From: Leptodactylus fallax
Taxonomy: Eukaryota; Chordata; Amphibia; Anura; Leptodactylidae
Assembly: GCA_947044405.1 (NCBI GenBank)
Contig: CAMRHE010000063.1
Span: forward strand, 4,328,501 to 4,392,500
Reading direction: 5' to 3'
DNA length: 64,000 nucleotides
A program made the translations under genes and the position numbers. The notes beneath the pieces were generated by a model. It had not been told where the DNA came from. It saw only the letters and a program-made list of their open reading frames with translations, and made no database searches. Shown piece by piece: positions 12,601 to 27,600 of this stretch (its first letter is position 1; the number at the start of each line of letters is the position of its first letter).

Positions 12601-15600
12601 GTGTCTTCAGTGTTATTCCATCCTGCCAGGTGCTTCACATGGTGAGAACCGCGATTATGTGTTTTGTTCTGTTAATCACATAATCTCCTCCATTACAGCT
12701 AAATACGTCTGCTGTATACCCCGCACACATCTGATGCTGTGGACATATGCTGGTTTGGACATTGTATTCGGGGAAATCGTGCACGGTTTGGCATGGTTAC
12801 GTAATGAAAATGTTGCGAGATATGAATGAAATTCACGAGACAGTTCTTCATTAACCCTCATAGTCCGTCAAAGTGACAATTGCTGTTCTGAACCGTAAAT
12901 GTCCTTAGTGTCACTTCCTTTCTTATATGTAGCTGTGAAGGCGGCCATAGAGCTTGTGGAGGGAAGATTCATCTAGACTAGGAGAAGGTTGAGTCCAGAA
13001 CCATTGTTGCGGAAGGAAATTGTGGTTTTTTTTTTTTTTTGTTTGTTTTTTTTTACGCCTTCATGTCTCGTTGTGAGGATTTGGTTTTGTGGTGCTCTAA
13101 CTTTTTCTCAGCAATAGGTGTCTCATGTTGAATTTCAGCATGCCCAATCCTTTGTTTTCAAAGGAGGTAAAGCCATCTCCAGAGGTTTTTGGCAGGGCTT
13201 ACTCTTCCCATTTCTCTCTGGCGAACTATTGCACGCTTTTCCAAGATGAGCATGCCTTTTTATAGGGAAGTTTGGAGTGCTACTTCTCTAAAATGTGTGG
13301 CCTTTTCTCTGATCTAATATGTATGGCCCCCACGGACCTTTGCTAGCGACAACCCCAGTGTAGCGGTGTCTTGTACACTTGCATAGCTGAAGCATATTAT
13401 GTAAGATATTATCAATGTGTAATTTGCCATCTATTGCCCCAGGCAGGAATGGATGGCTTCCAGCAGAAGCTGCAGTTTACTCACTTCAAGTAATGGTATT
13501 TGCTATAAGAAAAAATGTCTTTAAACCCAGACAATATAAACAGGAAGAGTTCCCCTTCTTCTGAAAGTCCTTCCAATGTAAGCAGCTGCTTCAGTATCAA
13601 GGAAAGTTGCGTTCTGTATAGTGTTGAGAAGCTCTGTTTTGGTAGTGGGGGCTCAGCTAGGGGTCCAGAAGGAGTTAAAGCACTAAATTTTAACACCATG
13701 TTCTGTTCTAAGACCTGGTGGTCAGTACAATGCACCACGTGGCCTGCACATGGGTATGAACAGACCCATAATGTCTGCGTGTGCTGCCATGAGGCACCAT
13801 ATACTCCTATAGAAGCATTGTTTTATAGGGAGAATACTTCCATAAGGAGAGTCATACATTGGCCTGGATGTACCAACTGGGTTGCGCCACGAATATGGCC
13901 AAATCTGGGCCTCAAGGTGGGGTGTGATGCACAGTGGGACATCTCATCTCATCCGCGACCTGCTCAGAAAGGTGGTGTAACATGGCTGCGATGTCCCAGT
14001 CTCTCTCGCCCAGCTTCAACTGTTGGGAGTTATACCAGAATCCTACCTCAGCCCAACATGGGCAAGAATTGAGAGGCTCTTAGTAATTCTGGTTCGTCAA
14101 GCACTTGTGAGGGCATGAGCTAAAACTGGCATAGGAAACGCCAGTCTTAATAACTTTCTCCGATTTGTTTTTCTGAGGCAGTTTTTTGTCTTAGCTCTTG
14201 TGCAAGAAAAGCACGATTACCCAGGTTCTCGTACTCTAGGACTCACACCAGCCCTTTAAACAACTTGGATCCATTACATAGTCAAGTGTGTGGCCCCTGA
14301 GTCCACTGACTCCTTTTTATCGTATGAAGTATTGGTTGTCTTTGCGACTCCTTTAAGAGGAACTGTAAGTATTCATTATTCAGTCATTTTCTATCCAGTC
14401 TGAGGTCTAAGACAATGGGTAAGAAAGAAATCCAAGGCGAAAACCTTGCATGGTACATTAATACAATAGATACTAATGATGGCGCTACGGCTCGCCACCT
14501 CACTGCCACAGTGCGAAAGACTCAGCCTTCTAGGTGTGTGTATACGTACCTTGGCAACTCTCTAGTGTCTGACTCCTCTATGACTCCCATGTTTTGTTTT
14601 TCGATTCCTATGACTCCTCATGGCCTACAATCCTGAGGGTTGTAGTAACGTCAGTCTTGTTTGTGTACGCTGTACGGCCGCTATAGCTGCTGTTGGTGCT
14701 ATGGGAATCCTTGCCATTGTGTTGATGTTGGCTCGTAGACTTGGCAGCATGTGGTGGCTTTTGCTATCTTGTAGAGGTAGACCATTTGTTTGGGGGGGGG
14801 GGGGGGGGGTTGCTTACATGCTTATCCTTAGTTAGGTGTGGAGGAGGGAAGACCTGTTTATCCAGCTAGCCCTCCTAACAAATCTGAGTCCTAGTGGTGT
14901 GCAATTTTCCTAAAACCAAGTTTGTCATTGAGGGACGTGGCCTATTTGGCTAAGCCGTTGTGTGTATTAAGCCATGTGACTAGCATTTGGCCAACGGCTA
15001 TTTTTTTCCTAACTCCCCACATATACATGCACGCTCAGCTAGGGCAGCTTCAACCTGAGAGCAAGAGCACCACATGTGTTTAAATCCATGTGTTGTGCCA
15101 ATGACATGATGTCCATTCATCACATCAAACGAATGTGGCTGAGCTGCAATACCAAGCACTGCCACTATACAATGTATGGTGCTGTTTGGACTTCTGTGAG
15201 TGGTTCTCGATTTGATGATCTAGCCAAAGGATAGGTTATTAGTCTTACAGGGCTAGGAAATCCATTTAGGGTTATGAGGTAACCAAAGGAACTTGTTACC
15301 ATATCTGTGCATAAACCCATATGTCTGAATTGGCACAGGCAGCCAACGAGTGTAGGAAAGTTTAGAAACACCAGTGGCAGACTGAACTTGGCAGTACAAG
15401 TTCCTGTGTCCAGGCCATAGAAGAGGACCGCCAAAGCATGTCCTATTCTTAGCGACTATGAAATTGGTCGCCCAATTCCCTTTTCCCCCCTCGAACCGTC
15501 AAGGTAGTGAGGGTCACATCTGTATTATATAGTCATTCAGCTTATATTAGTGATCCTCTTCTAGTTCCCCGGTTGAGGAGACTGAAGGGCCGTAAGTGTT

Positions 15601-18600
15601 GTTTAAGGGACGTAGATACTGCGGGGAGGGTCTGCTTTGCAAAACTCTTTTGATGGTGGGCGTGTTCTGAGGTTATGGCCTCCATAGTGATGACATGTTG
15701 TGGCTTGTTAGCGTAGCATGTGGGATGTCGGAGGACTGACCCCTTAATATAGTGTTGGTCACTTTTGGCCTCTGTAGATTTCCCGTTAACCCTTGCACGC
15801 TAGTCTGTGAATAGGGGATAAGACTTAACGTACTACGCTGTGGTTTCTTCCACCTGCAAATGCCGGGTGAAAAGTCTGCAATGTGTGAATTGACCCTTTA
15901 ATGTGTTTTTCTACTACGTTTCTCGTGCTTTCTGTGCTATGGATCTGTACTATGGGACTGTATTGTATCTCCAGGCACTGGGACCTCCACCAATAAGACT
16001 ATGGCGTGTTGAATGGAGATGCTGGTTGGACAGTGGGTGCCTCTCCATTCATTTCATTGGGGCTTCCAGAGATGACTGAAAGCAGTATTTCGGTTATCTC
16101 CGTTCAAAACTAGGGTGTAAAACTCCTCAGGTGTCGTGCTCTGTGGGTGGGGGGTAACTTATGTTGACCAGACAACCCCTTTATACTGGTTGTACATAAT
16201 AGGTAATGACTGTTGGTAATGGAGCAAATCCATTCAGATGAATGATCCTGCCAACAACATAGGCAACTAAACTGGCTGAGCAGGGGGTTGTTTTAGGCAA
16301 AAAAAACCCCCAACAAAATGGTCTGCCAAACTGCACAGAGATCGATCAGCCAGATTTGGCCAACCGTGCCATACACTTATGTTTTTGACCAAGTCTGCTG
16401 TCTCCCAATGTGAACGGTTGTCTTTGGTATTTTTATATGTGATTACCAGCCAAAAGTGGTCATGGAAGTCTACCATGTGTGGCCTGGTAAACCCGTGAAG
16501 GTCGTGGACCTAGGAGCCCATTATGCCTTTTAGGTTTGAGACTAATAGAAGACTGAAAGGTTGGAAAGTGAAACACTATAGCAGTGTTGTGAAATCTGCC
16601 ATAACCAAAGCTGCAGGGCAGCATTATAGAGCGCTGCTGGGGCTGGATTAACTAGTTGTGCAGAGCTGTATAACGCTTATGCAACGGGTAGAACGGAGAC
16701 GTCTTGGTGACTTGCTGCAGCCTCAGACCTTTGTAAAACTGGCACAGCCTGCCAAGTATTTTGCAAAGTTTGATACTGCCTTGTATCTGTGTTTGGCTGC
16801 GTGCATATATTATTTTTTATTTTTTTGTCAGAGTAGACGGTAGCTTAACCAATGGGTGGGGGTAATAGAGGGGTGGAGCATTGCCTTCCCAGCTGCTGGT
16901 TACAGTCTCTATCGCTGAGCTGAGCTGGAGATCCCGGTGATGGGCCATTGATGATCTTGAGCTGTCGGTCATGGTAGGGTGGGGTACGTAGAGGTGGGGC
17001 TTTAGTCTCCTGTGGGAGGGGGGCGCAGAGGACATTGTTTTGTTGTTGTATCCTAAAATAGCTTCCCTGGTGTTGAAGCTGTGACTGTGGCATAGGCTTG
17101 AAGATCTGATTATGGTGATGTGTAAGTTTCTACTTTTTCTTGCGTCTATTTTACTTGTTTGAAGTGTTTTTGTGGCAAAAAAAAAATGTACAAAACGTCT
17201 TTTTGAAACAGATGTGAAAACTAAAACCTTTGTATATCGAAGACACAATGGAAATTTTTAGATGACAGAACCTGTTGGTCATATGATGTCACTCTTCAGG
17301 TGTGGTGACATCACTGGTTCCTGTTACAGAGGTCCAGAGGCCACTGTTACCTATCTTACGTGTTTACTTGGTACTGCGTTGTCTTGTGTGGCATGACGTT
17401 GATCTGTCTTCATTGTACGGGTTCTGATACAATCCCTTGATGGAAATATTACCAGGTCCTACATCTGTTTAGAGGGCTACGCTGTATTGTTTTGTTATGG
17501 GCGTACTCTAGGATATTAGCTTTTCATGGTATTTTCACGTCCTTTTTGTTTGCTTTTCTGTTGGTAGCCCTTTACTGCCCGTACTCAAGGCTGGCATTGA
17601 TCGGGCACTGCTTGTCTTTGAAGTACCTGAAGATGTTGTAAGTGTCTCAATTTCTCTCGGTAAAAGCCTTTTAATAGAAGTGCGTAGTTTCCATTGCACG
17701 CATTCCCAGGAGTCGTGTAATTTGTACAGTTCAGAGTTGTTTGCACGGAGTCCATTGGGCACTACATACCTTTTTAAAGATCCATGGTACCTGGCTCTCC
17801 TTAGCCCCTGAGTGGGTTGTTAAGTCAAGTTACCTTACTTTCTGATCCTTTCCTACAGTTCAGCTGGAGGCATTTAGTTCATGAACCAGGAAGCTCTGTA
17901 TGAACTATGCTACAGAACCCTTTTCAGATAGAGGAGGGAATGGACTTTATAGGGTGTACAGAAGCATAACTTTACCTAGTAAAATCAATATCTGTTTGCA
18001 GATAGAGCAGTGTTCACATGCTGCAGTCTATGGTGCCTCATGTTTGCTAGGGATATTTCAATCCAAGTGGTGACATATGACTAGGATGTGATCACTTTGT
18101 GATCGGTGTTGGTTTGACTAATGGGACACGCACTTAGAAGGGGCCATGGCACGGAAGGAGCGCTGTGTCCTCTGTGTTATTTACCCCAGGCGGCTGTTGC
18201 ATGGCCCTCATTATACTATTTTTGGCAAAGTTTTGACCAAGGAACTGGGTCCACTTTTTGGTACAGGGTTAGGCAACATATCCTAGATAAGAGCCATGTG
18301 GACCAATTCAGACGCCACATTGACTTTTCGTTTGGCTGGGCCATAAAAGCTGTATTGGACTGGTGTCCGTGAAAATGTAAAAAGTTGGTAGTGGCTAACT
18401 TTTAGGTGTACTAGCTACCTGGGTAGGATACATTGGAGAGAAGTAAGCATGTAAATGTGATGCCATATGTTTTATAACCACCGTACAGACGTAATGCTAC
18501 AACTGGTTATTATCATTATAGAGCAGTAGCGATGACCCGAATCGTGTCCATGCTATTGCCAGCAATTTTTATCATCTCGCTTGTGTTGATACTTGTGTAA

Positions 18601-21600
18601 TGTGATATTCACTGTTACTACACCTGAAGAGACCTAACTGAGCGAGGACCAAACTTATCAGATCTGAGTGCAGAGCATGAGCTGTCTCCTGGCGATTGGT
18701 TTGGCACGCTGTGAGCATGCTGTGCCTCCTATCCTATGGGGATTTGCTGTTCCTCCTAGCTAGCAGAGGTAGTCATGTGGAGCCACAAATAAATAGCTTT
18801 TCTACTGAGCCTGGAGTTTTTTTTTTTTTTTATGTACATTTCATTGTCTTTCACATTTAGGTCATGCAAATATTCAGCTTTGTAGGTAAACACAAGCTAA
18901 GAATAAGCCATGGTTCCATATAGAACTTTTTTTTTTTTTGTGTGTCGCGCACAGTAAAAGTTCTTTAGTCTGGCTGATGCTCCAAAGATCTTGATGATTC
19001 ATGCAACAAAAATGGGGGGGCCAGCTCCGGGGCCGGGCCGGGCCTCTAGCTCCTCTGGGGCCGGGCCGGGCCTCTAGCTCCTCTGGGGCCGGGCCGGGCC
19101 CAGCCCCTGGGGCCGGGCCGGGCCTCTAGCTCCTCTGGGGCCGGGCCGGGCCTCTAGCTCCTCTGGGGCCGGGCCGGGCCTCTAGCTCCTCTGGGGCCGG
19201 GCCGGGCCTCCTAGCTCCTCTGGGGCCGGGCCGGGCCTCTAGCTCCTCTGGGGCCGGGCCGGGCCTCTAGCTCCTCTGGGGCGGGGCCGGGCCTCTAGCT
19301 CCTCTGGGGCCGGGCCGGGCCTCTAGCTCCTCTGGGGCCGGGCCGGGCCTCTAGCTCCTCTGGGGCCTATAGGATAGTATAGAGGACCTTTCACCACCTC
19401 TAACTACTACAGTTCTCTACAGTTATTATAGGCACCGCTTCACTGATTCTTACTGAACAATCAGTGCTGTTAGTTTCAGCACAATTATGCTCTCTGTCAA
19501 GTAGGTAGTCCCTGTGTGCTCTAGCCAGGGACCGCCCACCTGACAGAAGAGAGCCTAATAAGCATATTGGGTGCTAAACTAACAGCACTAATTGCTCAGG
19601 AATGGTGGGGCCTAGAGAAAAAAATTACAACTACACTAGAATCAGTGGAGCGGCGCCTATTAAAGGACGCAAAGAGTTGGGAACGGTGGAGACAATGTGA
19701 GAAGACCCTTTTATGTTGCTGGTTCTTTCCAATTTCTACAGAATCCAACAAGTCTAATGTATAGGTGTTTAGGCACTGTTCACATCTTTGGTGTTTACAG
19801 AAGTCCTGACACTGACAGATTTGTTGCACGATAGCCACTGGCGGTACTTAGAATGGGACCAAGTGGATTTCCTAATACCGTCTATTGTGTTGTCAAAAAC
19901 TTCAATAATCTGCAGTACAGGTGTGTACAGAACCCAGTCCTTCAGTCAGGAGATAAGTGGCTGCCAGATACCCCTATTGCCGCTTATCTCTCTACAGAAG
20001 TTGTGTGCTTAGCAGAGCTGAATGTGAGTGAAGTGGCGTCAATATGATGATTGTAAATGGAAGGTTTTTCCGGGAAGAAGAGAGACTTGATAGTTATCCG
20101 ATGTAGGAAGCGTGTGCTAGAATCCGTCCTCGGAGAGAGGCCTGTCGTTGTGGCCTTGGGATGTCACTTGTAGCTGTAGATCTCATCTCTCCAAGGTTTC
20201 TGTTGCTGTTTATATGTAACCTGCTTTCTCAGGAGAAGTGCAGGGGGCAAGGCTCTATCTGTACCATGAAATTCCATTAATCTCTTCTTAACTATAGGTT
20301 AGACCTTGTCCAAAGTCACAGCGAGAAAGCATCCCCCGAATGAATTAAAAAAAAAAAAAAAAAAAAACCCTACATCTAATCCAGATTTTCACTTTTTTCT
20401 TAAAGTTGCGGTAGAGATCTAGTATTGACTCAGGTGCTAGTTCTCATGGCTGCTCGCCTTGTGTGAGAAGCTGTCACTTTTCTGTCCTAAAATAGCTTCC
20501 CCTTGAAATGCGTTTCGGATTGTGCGGCTTCCAGTATGTTTGGGACACGTCTCCCTTGATATCGGTGACTCACGTCTGGTGCTGGCCGGTCACGTGTAAC
20601 ACGGCGTGTTAATATTTATCTCATAATTATGGAGTCGTGATAAGGTTTTACAAAGCCGTCAAAAAAAACAAATGGAGCGACTACTTCCCTTCAACCTTCC
20701 TCATTCGATGTGAGGGTCTTTGGAGTCACATGAGAATGGCAGAAGATCTGCCGACCTGACTTTTTTTTTTCAGAATTTTCTGGTTGCCTTTTGCAGCGTT
20801 TCTGGCCAGATACGTTGGCAGCCATCTTGTAACCCTAGGTGTGAAGGTGAACATCAATCCAAGGCGAGAAGATTTGGCTTTGGGAATTTATCAAGACTGG
20901 TGTTTCCTATGCCTGCCTTCATAAAGGGCCCGACTGGTATTAAGAGGCTGCACGCCCTTGTGTCAGAATTGAAATTTATTCCATTCAGGAACTGCCATAG
21001 GTTTCTTATGTAACTCGTGCCAGTTTTCTGTTTAAGAAATGTCAAACCAATGTGGCCCTGGTCCACGCCATTGATCCCTGTTTGCAAAAATTGGTTGTGG
21101 CACGTCTGATGTAAGAAAGAGCCAGGCGCCACATTAATACCTATAGAAAAAGGGAAAAAAAAAACCCAAAACAGGTTTATATGAGTGAAATGAATTTATT
21201 ACGTGTATATTGTATAGCCGGGACCAGTCTGTTGTCACTCAGCTTTTCCAGACATGTTTGGTGTAAATAAGGCTCAAGAAAGGCTGCGTTGACTTGTTAC
21301 TAACTTGACTGACACCTCAAGGACTTGACCTTTTTCTAGGACACCAATGATACGTGGTAGGTTTCATATATCTGTATATAATATGATCAGGGATGGTCTG
21401 AGCGGAGTTCCCCTTTAAGTACGAAGGTGTAATAGGTTGCTTATAAAATGGTGGCCACAAGCATTTCTTTATCCTCTGCAGTGTTCAGTCTCTCTCTAGC
21501 TTCTCTTTTAAGAAAAAGGGTCTCCTTTTCCCCTCCATCTTTTAGCCACAGGGCATATCACAAGTGAGTGTGTGTGGGATCACATGGGCCCAGATCCTGC

Positions 21601-24600
21601 TTTTCTCCGCCTCCTCCCCAGCTGGATTTCTTCCTTATGTAAATGGACAATCTTTGCAGGAGCCTTCCCCCCGTCTTAGAAAGGGAACACTTGATCCTTA
21701 ACCGCTTGTGTTCCGCCTCTGTGTGCGGCTTGTTTGTGTCCGGGGTTAATCCTGCAGCCTCCGCAGTGTTTCTTCTTCACAGGATTACAGTGCCGCTGCA
21801 GCCATGTGTGCTGCAGACACGCCCCGGGCACTGTCACTGCGACTATGGGCCACGTCACTCTAGCTCCTTGTTCCATATGGTTTCTGAAGGACACCTTATC
21901 ACTCATGTAATGCCGCCACTCGTGCTGCAGGCCTCTGATACTCTGGCCGGGTCTAGTTAAGGCTAGATAAATATATGTCGCACATATCTAGGCCAGGAAT
22001 ATGGTTGGTAAATGTAGTCAAAATAATTTGTATCTCTAGATATATTATCACATGGAAACCATATATTCTCTCAATAATAAAACGCAAATCCTGCTTGTTT
22101 CCTTCTGTAAAAACATAAAATTTCCTGTTCGGGTTGTTATCCTTGAGCCTGGGAAAAGTAGGTGAATAAGGCAAAAAGTAGTTCAGGTTTAATGGTTGTC
22201 ACCCAACTTTCTTGAAGCCCAGAGTGGCAAATTGCCTGGTAGACAATCTTACATAATGATAGGGCTACAAGATTTGGGCATTCAATGACAAGTCTCACAA
22301 CCAAAAATATTAGCAGTTTTTGGCACTTCGTAGTTTTTTCCTACCAGTTGTGATTCAACTGACAGACAAGCAGATTGCAGACTGCTCGCAAGGAAGTCGC
22401 AGTCGCGCGCAGCTTACTATACATGGCGGTTTGTGATGGCAAAGTGTTGTGTGTGTGTGAACTGCAACCAAAATTCAGCCGGTTTGGATTTTTGCTGATA
22501 GTCGTGTTGTGTGTCGCAATATAGTCATTAGGTGCAATGTTGTGTCACCTAAGTTGCCATGCAGTTCTATCGCGGAGTTCAGAAAAAGTGGGCCCTGCTG
22601 TCGTATGTATTATTGCCTTACTGTCTCCAACGGAATAACTAAAAATGAAAGACGTTAATTCCCCCCCCCCCCTTAAAAAAAAAAAAAAAAAAAAGCCACT
22701 CAATTCATATTGTGTGTGGTAACACAACACCATTTCCTTCAACATAGCCTAACTGCAATACCAGACATAACCCATGGACAGGTGTGGCGCTGTGCCTAGA
22801 ATAGAGCAGCCATGTTTTCTAACATCTTGCTTATTGCAGACCTAACGGTTATCCTTTACAGTCCTGTTATGTTAATAATCTTTGTCATTTTGGGACAACA
22901 ATGTCATATTCATTTTCTTCTTTTGCAGATCCTCCGGTGCCTGCCAAGGTGGTGAAAGCCGGTGCCAATCGGCCAAGGCGAGGTAGTAAGGTAATGGTTT
23001 ATTTCACGCTAATAACTTCTTGCAGGGGTTGCGTGTCCGACAGATTGTGCACAGGCAAACCATGTGCTGCTCTACTGACAACTGGCACAGACTACAGCGA
23101 CTGTCGCTTGCAGTGCAAAAATTCTTTACCTTAAAGAGATTGGCCATAGGCCTTAAATATCTGATCAGTGGGGAACCAGCAGACGACCCTGCCCAGATCA
23201 GCTGTTTGGGGCCCATCCTATACATGGAGGAGGAAGTAGAGGACTTCGATCCCTGTATAGTGGCTGGGCGCCATCACTGCGGCTGATCTGCAGCGCCAGT
23301 GCCCGGCTACTATACAAGGCACGGAGCCATCTGCTCACCGTGCTGTGCCCTGTATGGCCACGTGATAATCTCACAGCTCAGACTTTATGCAAGTCACCTT
23401 CTGTGACTGGTGTGACTCCGCTGTTATGTATTGTCAGAAGTGCAACCACTTAAAGGGATATCCATTCGTGAGATCTGCTATAAATGTTTGATACATGCAG
23501 CCACCCCCATCAAGTGAATTCTAACGATTATATAATAATTACATGGAATATATAATTTATTCCTATCCACAGTTTTTCTTGGGTTGCTTTCTATTGAGTA
23601 TAGACAGGCCTGGCTTTTAGAAGTTACTGGAATAGTTTGGTTCCAAAAATGTAGTCTTGCAACCCTGAATTTTATAGTAAGAAAGTCACCCGTTCACATA
23701 GTCACCAAAGTTTACTCTCCCTTTTTGTAATAAGGATCAGTGTTGCCAGGGGAATGCCGCCAGCTTGCTGCACCAATGTCTAAAATTGGTGCTACCCGAG
23801 CCCCTGGTTTCCATACCTGCTACTATATAGTGTCTGCACTTTGACCTCCTTGTGTTTAGTTTTCAGTGGTGCTATGAAGAGCGCTCTGCCCTCTCCTTGC
23901 TCTCTAGTGGCTGCTGTGACTTTAAGGCTAAGACCACTTGTTGGCTGGTTACACACAAGTTGTGATCTTGGTGTTGTGTGACTACAGTCTCCATACAGTC
24001 CTAGCCTTAAAGCGAATTTCCTATTTGGGCAAGTTATTCCCTATCTGCAGGGTTAGAGTTAAGTGTCAGATCAGTGGGTGTCCCACCACTCAGGCGGCTA
24101 CCGATTAGGAGACTGTGGGATTTTTGTCCCCCATTGTGGATGGAATGTTGGTTGGGCAGCGCACACCGCTCCCTTCATTTCAACGAAAACACTGGAGATA
24201 GCCGAATGATGTACCTATCTCTGGCATTACCACTAAAACGAATGAAGCCATGTGCATGTTGTCCGGCCACCATGCGTCCACAATTCCATGCACAATGGGG
24301 TACAAAAAACCCCATCCTCCTGATCAGTAGTACCTTATAGAGATGGCTCCGGCTATCTGGTATCCTGTGGACAAAATGGAAATTTTTAGATTTGGTTCAC
24401 AAATGGCAGATTGTTACAGACCTTTCCATACCATATATTTCTGCATGCCCGAATTGGTGCAGTAAAATTTTTGCCACAAATCTGCAGCGTGTGAACTTGG
24501 CTTATATGACTTGGCAGCATACTTTATTGCCTGACCTTATCCTCCATTCTGAGTCTGGAAAATGGAGTCGTCTTGTTAGTATACTCAGGAAGCCTAGTTT

Positions 24601-27600
24601 CTAACCACATCAGAAAACGTTTCTAGAGCTTGGCCCACCAATGTACATAGGTGGGGGGGGGTGTCCTGTCGTAGCAATATGCTATAACTTCTTAAGATAG
24701 GGGTATGGTAACCAAACTCTTATGGATATCCCAAAAATATCCGGTTCCAAAAAATATATGTCAAAGAAACTTCATTGCAGGCCCTGATCAAGCCAAGAAT
24801 GTGGCAGAAACCTGCAGAATCATGACTAGCTTTGATTGAGAATACACAATAAAAGGCCTGGGTTTTGTGAATTTTTGTAAGCATCCATTTGATGGGTTTC
24901 TCGTTGTGTCTAGGTTCTTTTAGGTATATGCATTGTTACAACAATATTGATGATTAAGATGATGAGAGCACAATGTAATTTTTTGTCTTTTGGCAGGTTG
25001 GAGATTTCGGTGATGCCACCAACTGGCCCACGCCTGGAGAGATCGCTCATAAGAGCACACCGGTAAGAAGCTGCCATTGCTAAATTGTTTGACATTGTGG
25101 GAAGTATGTTAAAGGGTTATTACCAGAATCAGGACTTATCACACATCGACCATATAGATACGTTTCTGAGCACTGGGGTCCCCTCTGATCATGTTTCCTT
25201 GTGATTGGGGTGACTGTTATGTCCACTAAAACAGTATGGGACTGATGAAGATGGCCAAGTTCTCTACACAGCTGTCTTTGTCAGTCCCATAAAGACTAAA
25301 TAGAGCGGCGGCAGCATGTGTCATGTGTGAATCCCGCCTCATTCATCAGTTTGGAACCTCCCAGCAATTGTGGGTAGGTGGTGCCTATTTGTTTGCGACC
25401 ACGCCATTAAAATGAACAATTTCCTGTTCTTGTAGTGCATGGTTCTCCTAACATGGGGAGGGATCTCTGGAGCGAAGTGGCAAAAGTAAATTTCTTTGTG
25501 CATTTATTTACCTAATTTGTGTTTTGGACACCCAAGGGGCAGTGCACTTTCCATGGGAACACCATAGGGCATTGCTATCTTTTGTAATATACTTATGGTT
25601 ATGACCTCACATATTGCCACAGCGGTGACATGTCTTCACATCACTGTCAGTCACGTCATCGCTTCACGTGGCAAATGGGTAATGTCACCAAACTAGATTA
25701 TAATGCATTCTGATAGTCTGAGAGGCAAAGGAGCATGGCGCTGTGACAAAGCCCCTTCACTTGTACGTGTCCCAACATGGAGACCCCCACATATCAGTTC
25801 TGGTGGTAACAGTTCAGATGATATTGCACCTTAAGGTGGAAAGTGAATTGTCTGCCATTAATCCCTACCCTCGTACATGCTAATGCGGAATGTGTGGAGA
25901 TTGGCATGAATGACAGCGCGCGGCCCTGGCTCTGTACTGCAGTCACATTTCAGGCGAGGATCTTGGACGTTGTTGTGTGACACCAGGAATAGCACAGACA
26001 GGTCCCCCTGAGCAGGATTTCCATTTAGGGGCTGCCCTCCTTCCAAGTCCTCCCACCAGGTCCGCTGCTGGCAGTCTCTATTCTGGGACTGGAAGCCTCC
26101 GGTGCAGCATGCCCTGCGCTCTGGGTGAAAGCTTCATCCTGGGATATATTTTTAGGATCTGGGGTAGAGTAACTTGGCTTGGGAGCATGTGGAGGTTTCA
26201 GGTTTCATTAGCTCTTTGAGGACACAGGTAAGGGAGATGTGCGGTCACTTGTTGCAAAGAGAAAATCCGTCTTTTGCCGGTTTCCTGCAGTTTAGAAACT
26301 TGGAGGATGTTTGAGCTGAGCACTTTATGAATACAGATGTAGCTGAGCTGGGTTTGTCATATATAGCCGTGCTCGGTGTATGACTTAACATGTTGTATTA
26401 TCTATGATTTTTACCTAGGGCTGCATGTAAATCCAAAGCGTGTAACATGACAAAATCATCTTTACTACATTTGGTCTCTGCATTGCATTACTTATTCTAT
26501 TGTCATCTTTCTCTATTGCTTAAGTGGTCATAACCTAAGCTATGACACTGGCTTTTATCCCCTGGTTAATCTGCAGATTATGCCTCCTCTCACCTCCTGG
26601 ACTAGGTGGATTAGTGGCCTAGACTACAGCGCAGATTCTTGTACTTTTAGGAATGCGTAGATCTGTGTCCGTATGCCCGGTGGCTCACTTGTTGTGCCCA
26701 GTATTGAGTTGCTTGGACATCCTGTACCCATAGTGGGCACTCCGGCTTTGGTCACTGGAGATCTGTTTGCAAGCTCTTGGCTGTGGGAGTAAGGTTCATT
26801 GGGGGGTACAAACTTTTAGGTGTACTTGTATTAAATATTGTCAAGGTGGATCTGTGCCGGGTTATTTATATAAGAGGTAAATATTTCCTCTAGGTTGCAA
26901 ATTTGGGTCGGTACCATTAGCTTGTTGGTCCATCCTGTCAAAATTTTTGTCTATGGTCATCTTAATAAAAGTTGGGGACCAGAAGCAAATATCTTATGTG
27001 CACGATGACCTGTTTCAGTTGAAACAATTCCCTTATGTATCCTGCCCCCTATGGACCCCATGAGGTACTCACAACATGAAAGGTCATTCATTTGTCTCAC
27101 CCTGGTGATAACAGTTGCTCCCTGGGGGGGGTAAAGAAGCTTAAGCCCCCCTGGGACCACCTATTTAAAGGTTAATTCTGGAATTAGCAAGTCACAACAT
27201 ATCCATAGGACTGCTAGGACCCCGCCGCGGTTTGTAAGAGTGAAGGAGACTCCCACATAGTGGTGCTGCACTGGATGCACTGCCATAATGGGCACATTGT
27301 GCAGGAGGAACACCGTGGACCCATTCATGGGAATGTGGTGATTCGCTGATTTTTGCACCATACGTAGACAGGAGAGGTCAGGGTTCACATCACAATATTG
27401 CTCTCTATTTAGCATGTACATCTGGAGCTTTTCACTGGCTGTTTTCAGCCCCCGTTATAGTAAATGGGATCCGCCAAGCTCAATATGTAACATCTATTTT
27501 AGCGGTCCTTTGACGTACCAGAACAGAGTTGCGATGTTGGTGTGATCCTAGCATTAGTATGTCCGTAGGGTTCTAGTAACCCAAAAGAGGTTTTTGCCTC

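Larger units (their letters stand above)
5455..22928 (+). other. larp1: LARP1 intron 1 (17.5 kb)
   Basis: Intron between exons 1 and 2 with GTAGGT donor and TTTTGCAG acceptor. It holds a GAACGTTC-motif cluster (5906-5998), foldback repeats, a 28-bp minisatellite (19021-19367), homopolymer runs (T at 5927, 6625, 8108, 9847, 10840; A at 20347; G at 14791) and several interspersed repeat copies listed separately. I recognise no exon of another gene in either strand. Confidence 0.85.

Noticed and set aside
13515..14072. 185-codon open frame in LARP1 intron 1
   Set aside because: No recognisable domain, no splice context, and its distal part lies in an interspersed repeat with relatives elsewhere in the window. 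Most likely chance.
14791..14808. Long G-run as a functional quadruplex
   Set aside because: A simple homopolymer of about 18 G, like those at 163-182, 27850-27862 and 41121-41131. Unremarkable and length-unreliable in assemblies.
18121..18372. 83-codon frame in intron 1
   Set aside because: No similarity I recognise, no coding context, and no splice sites in phase.
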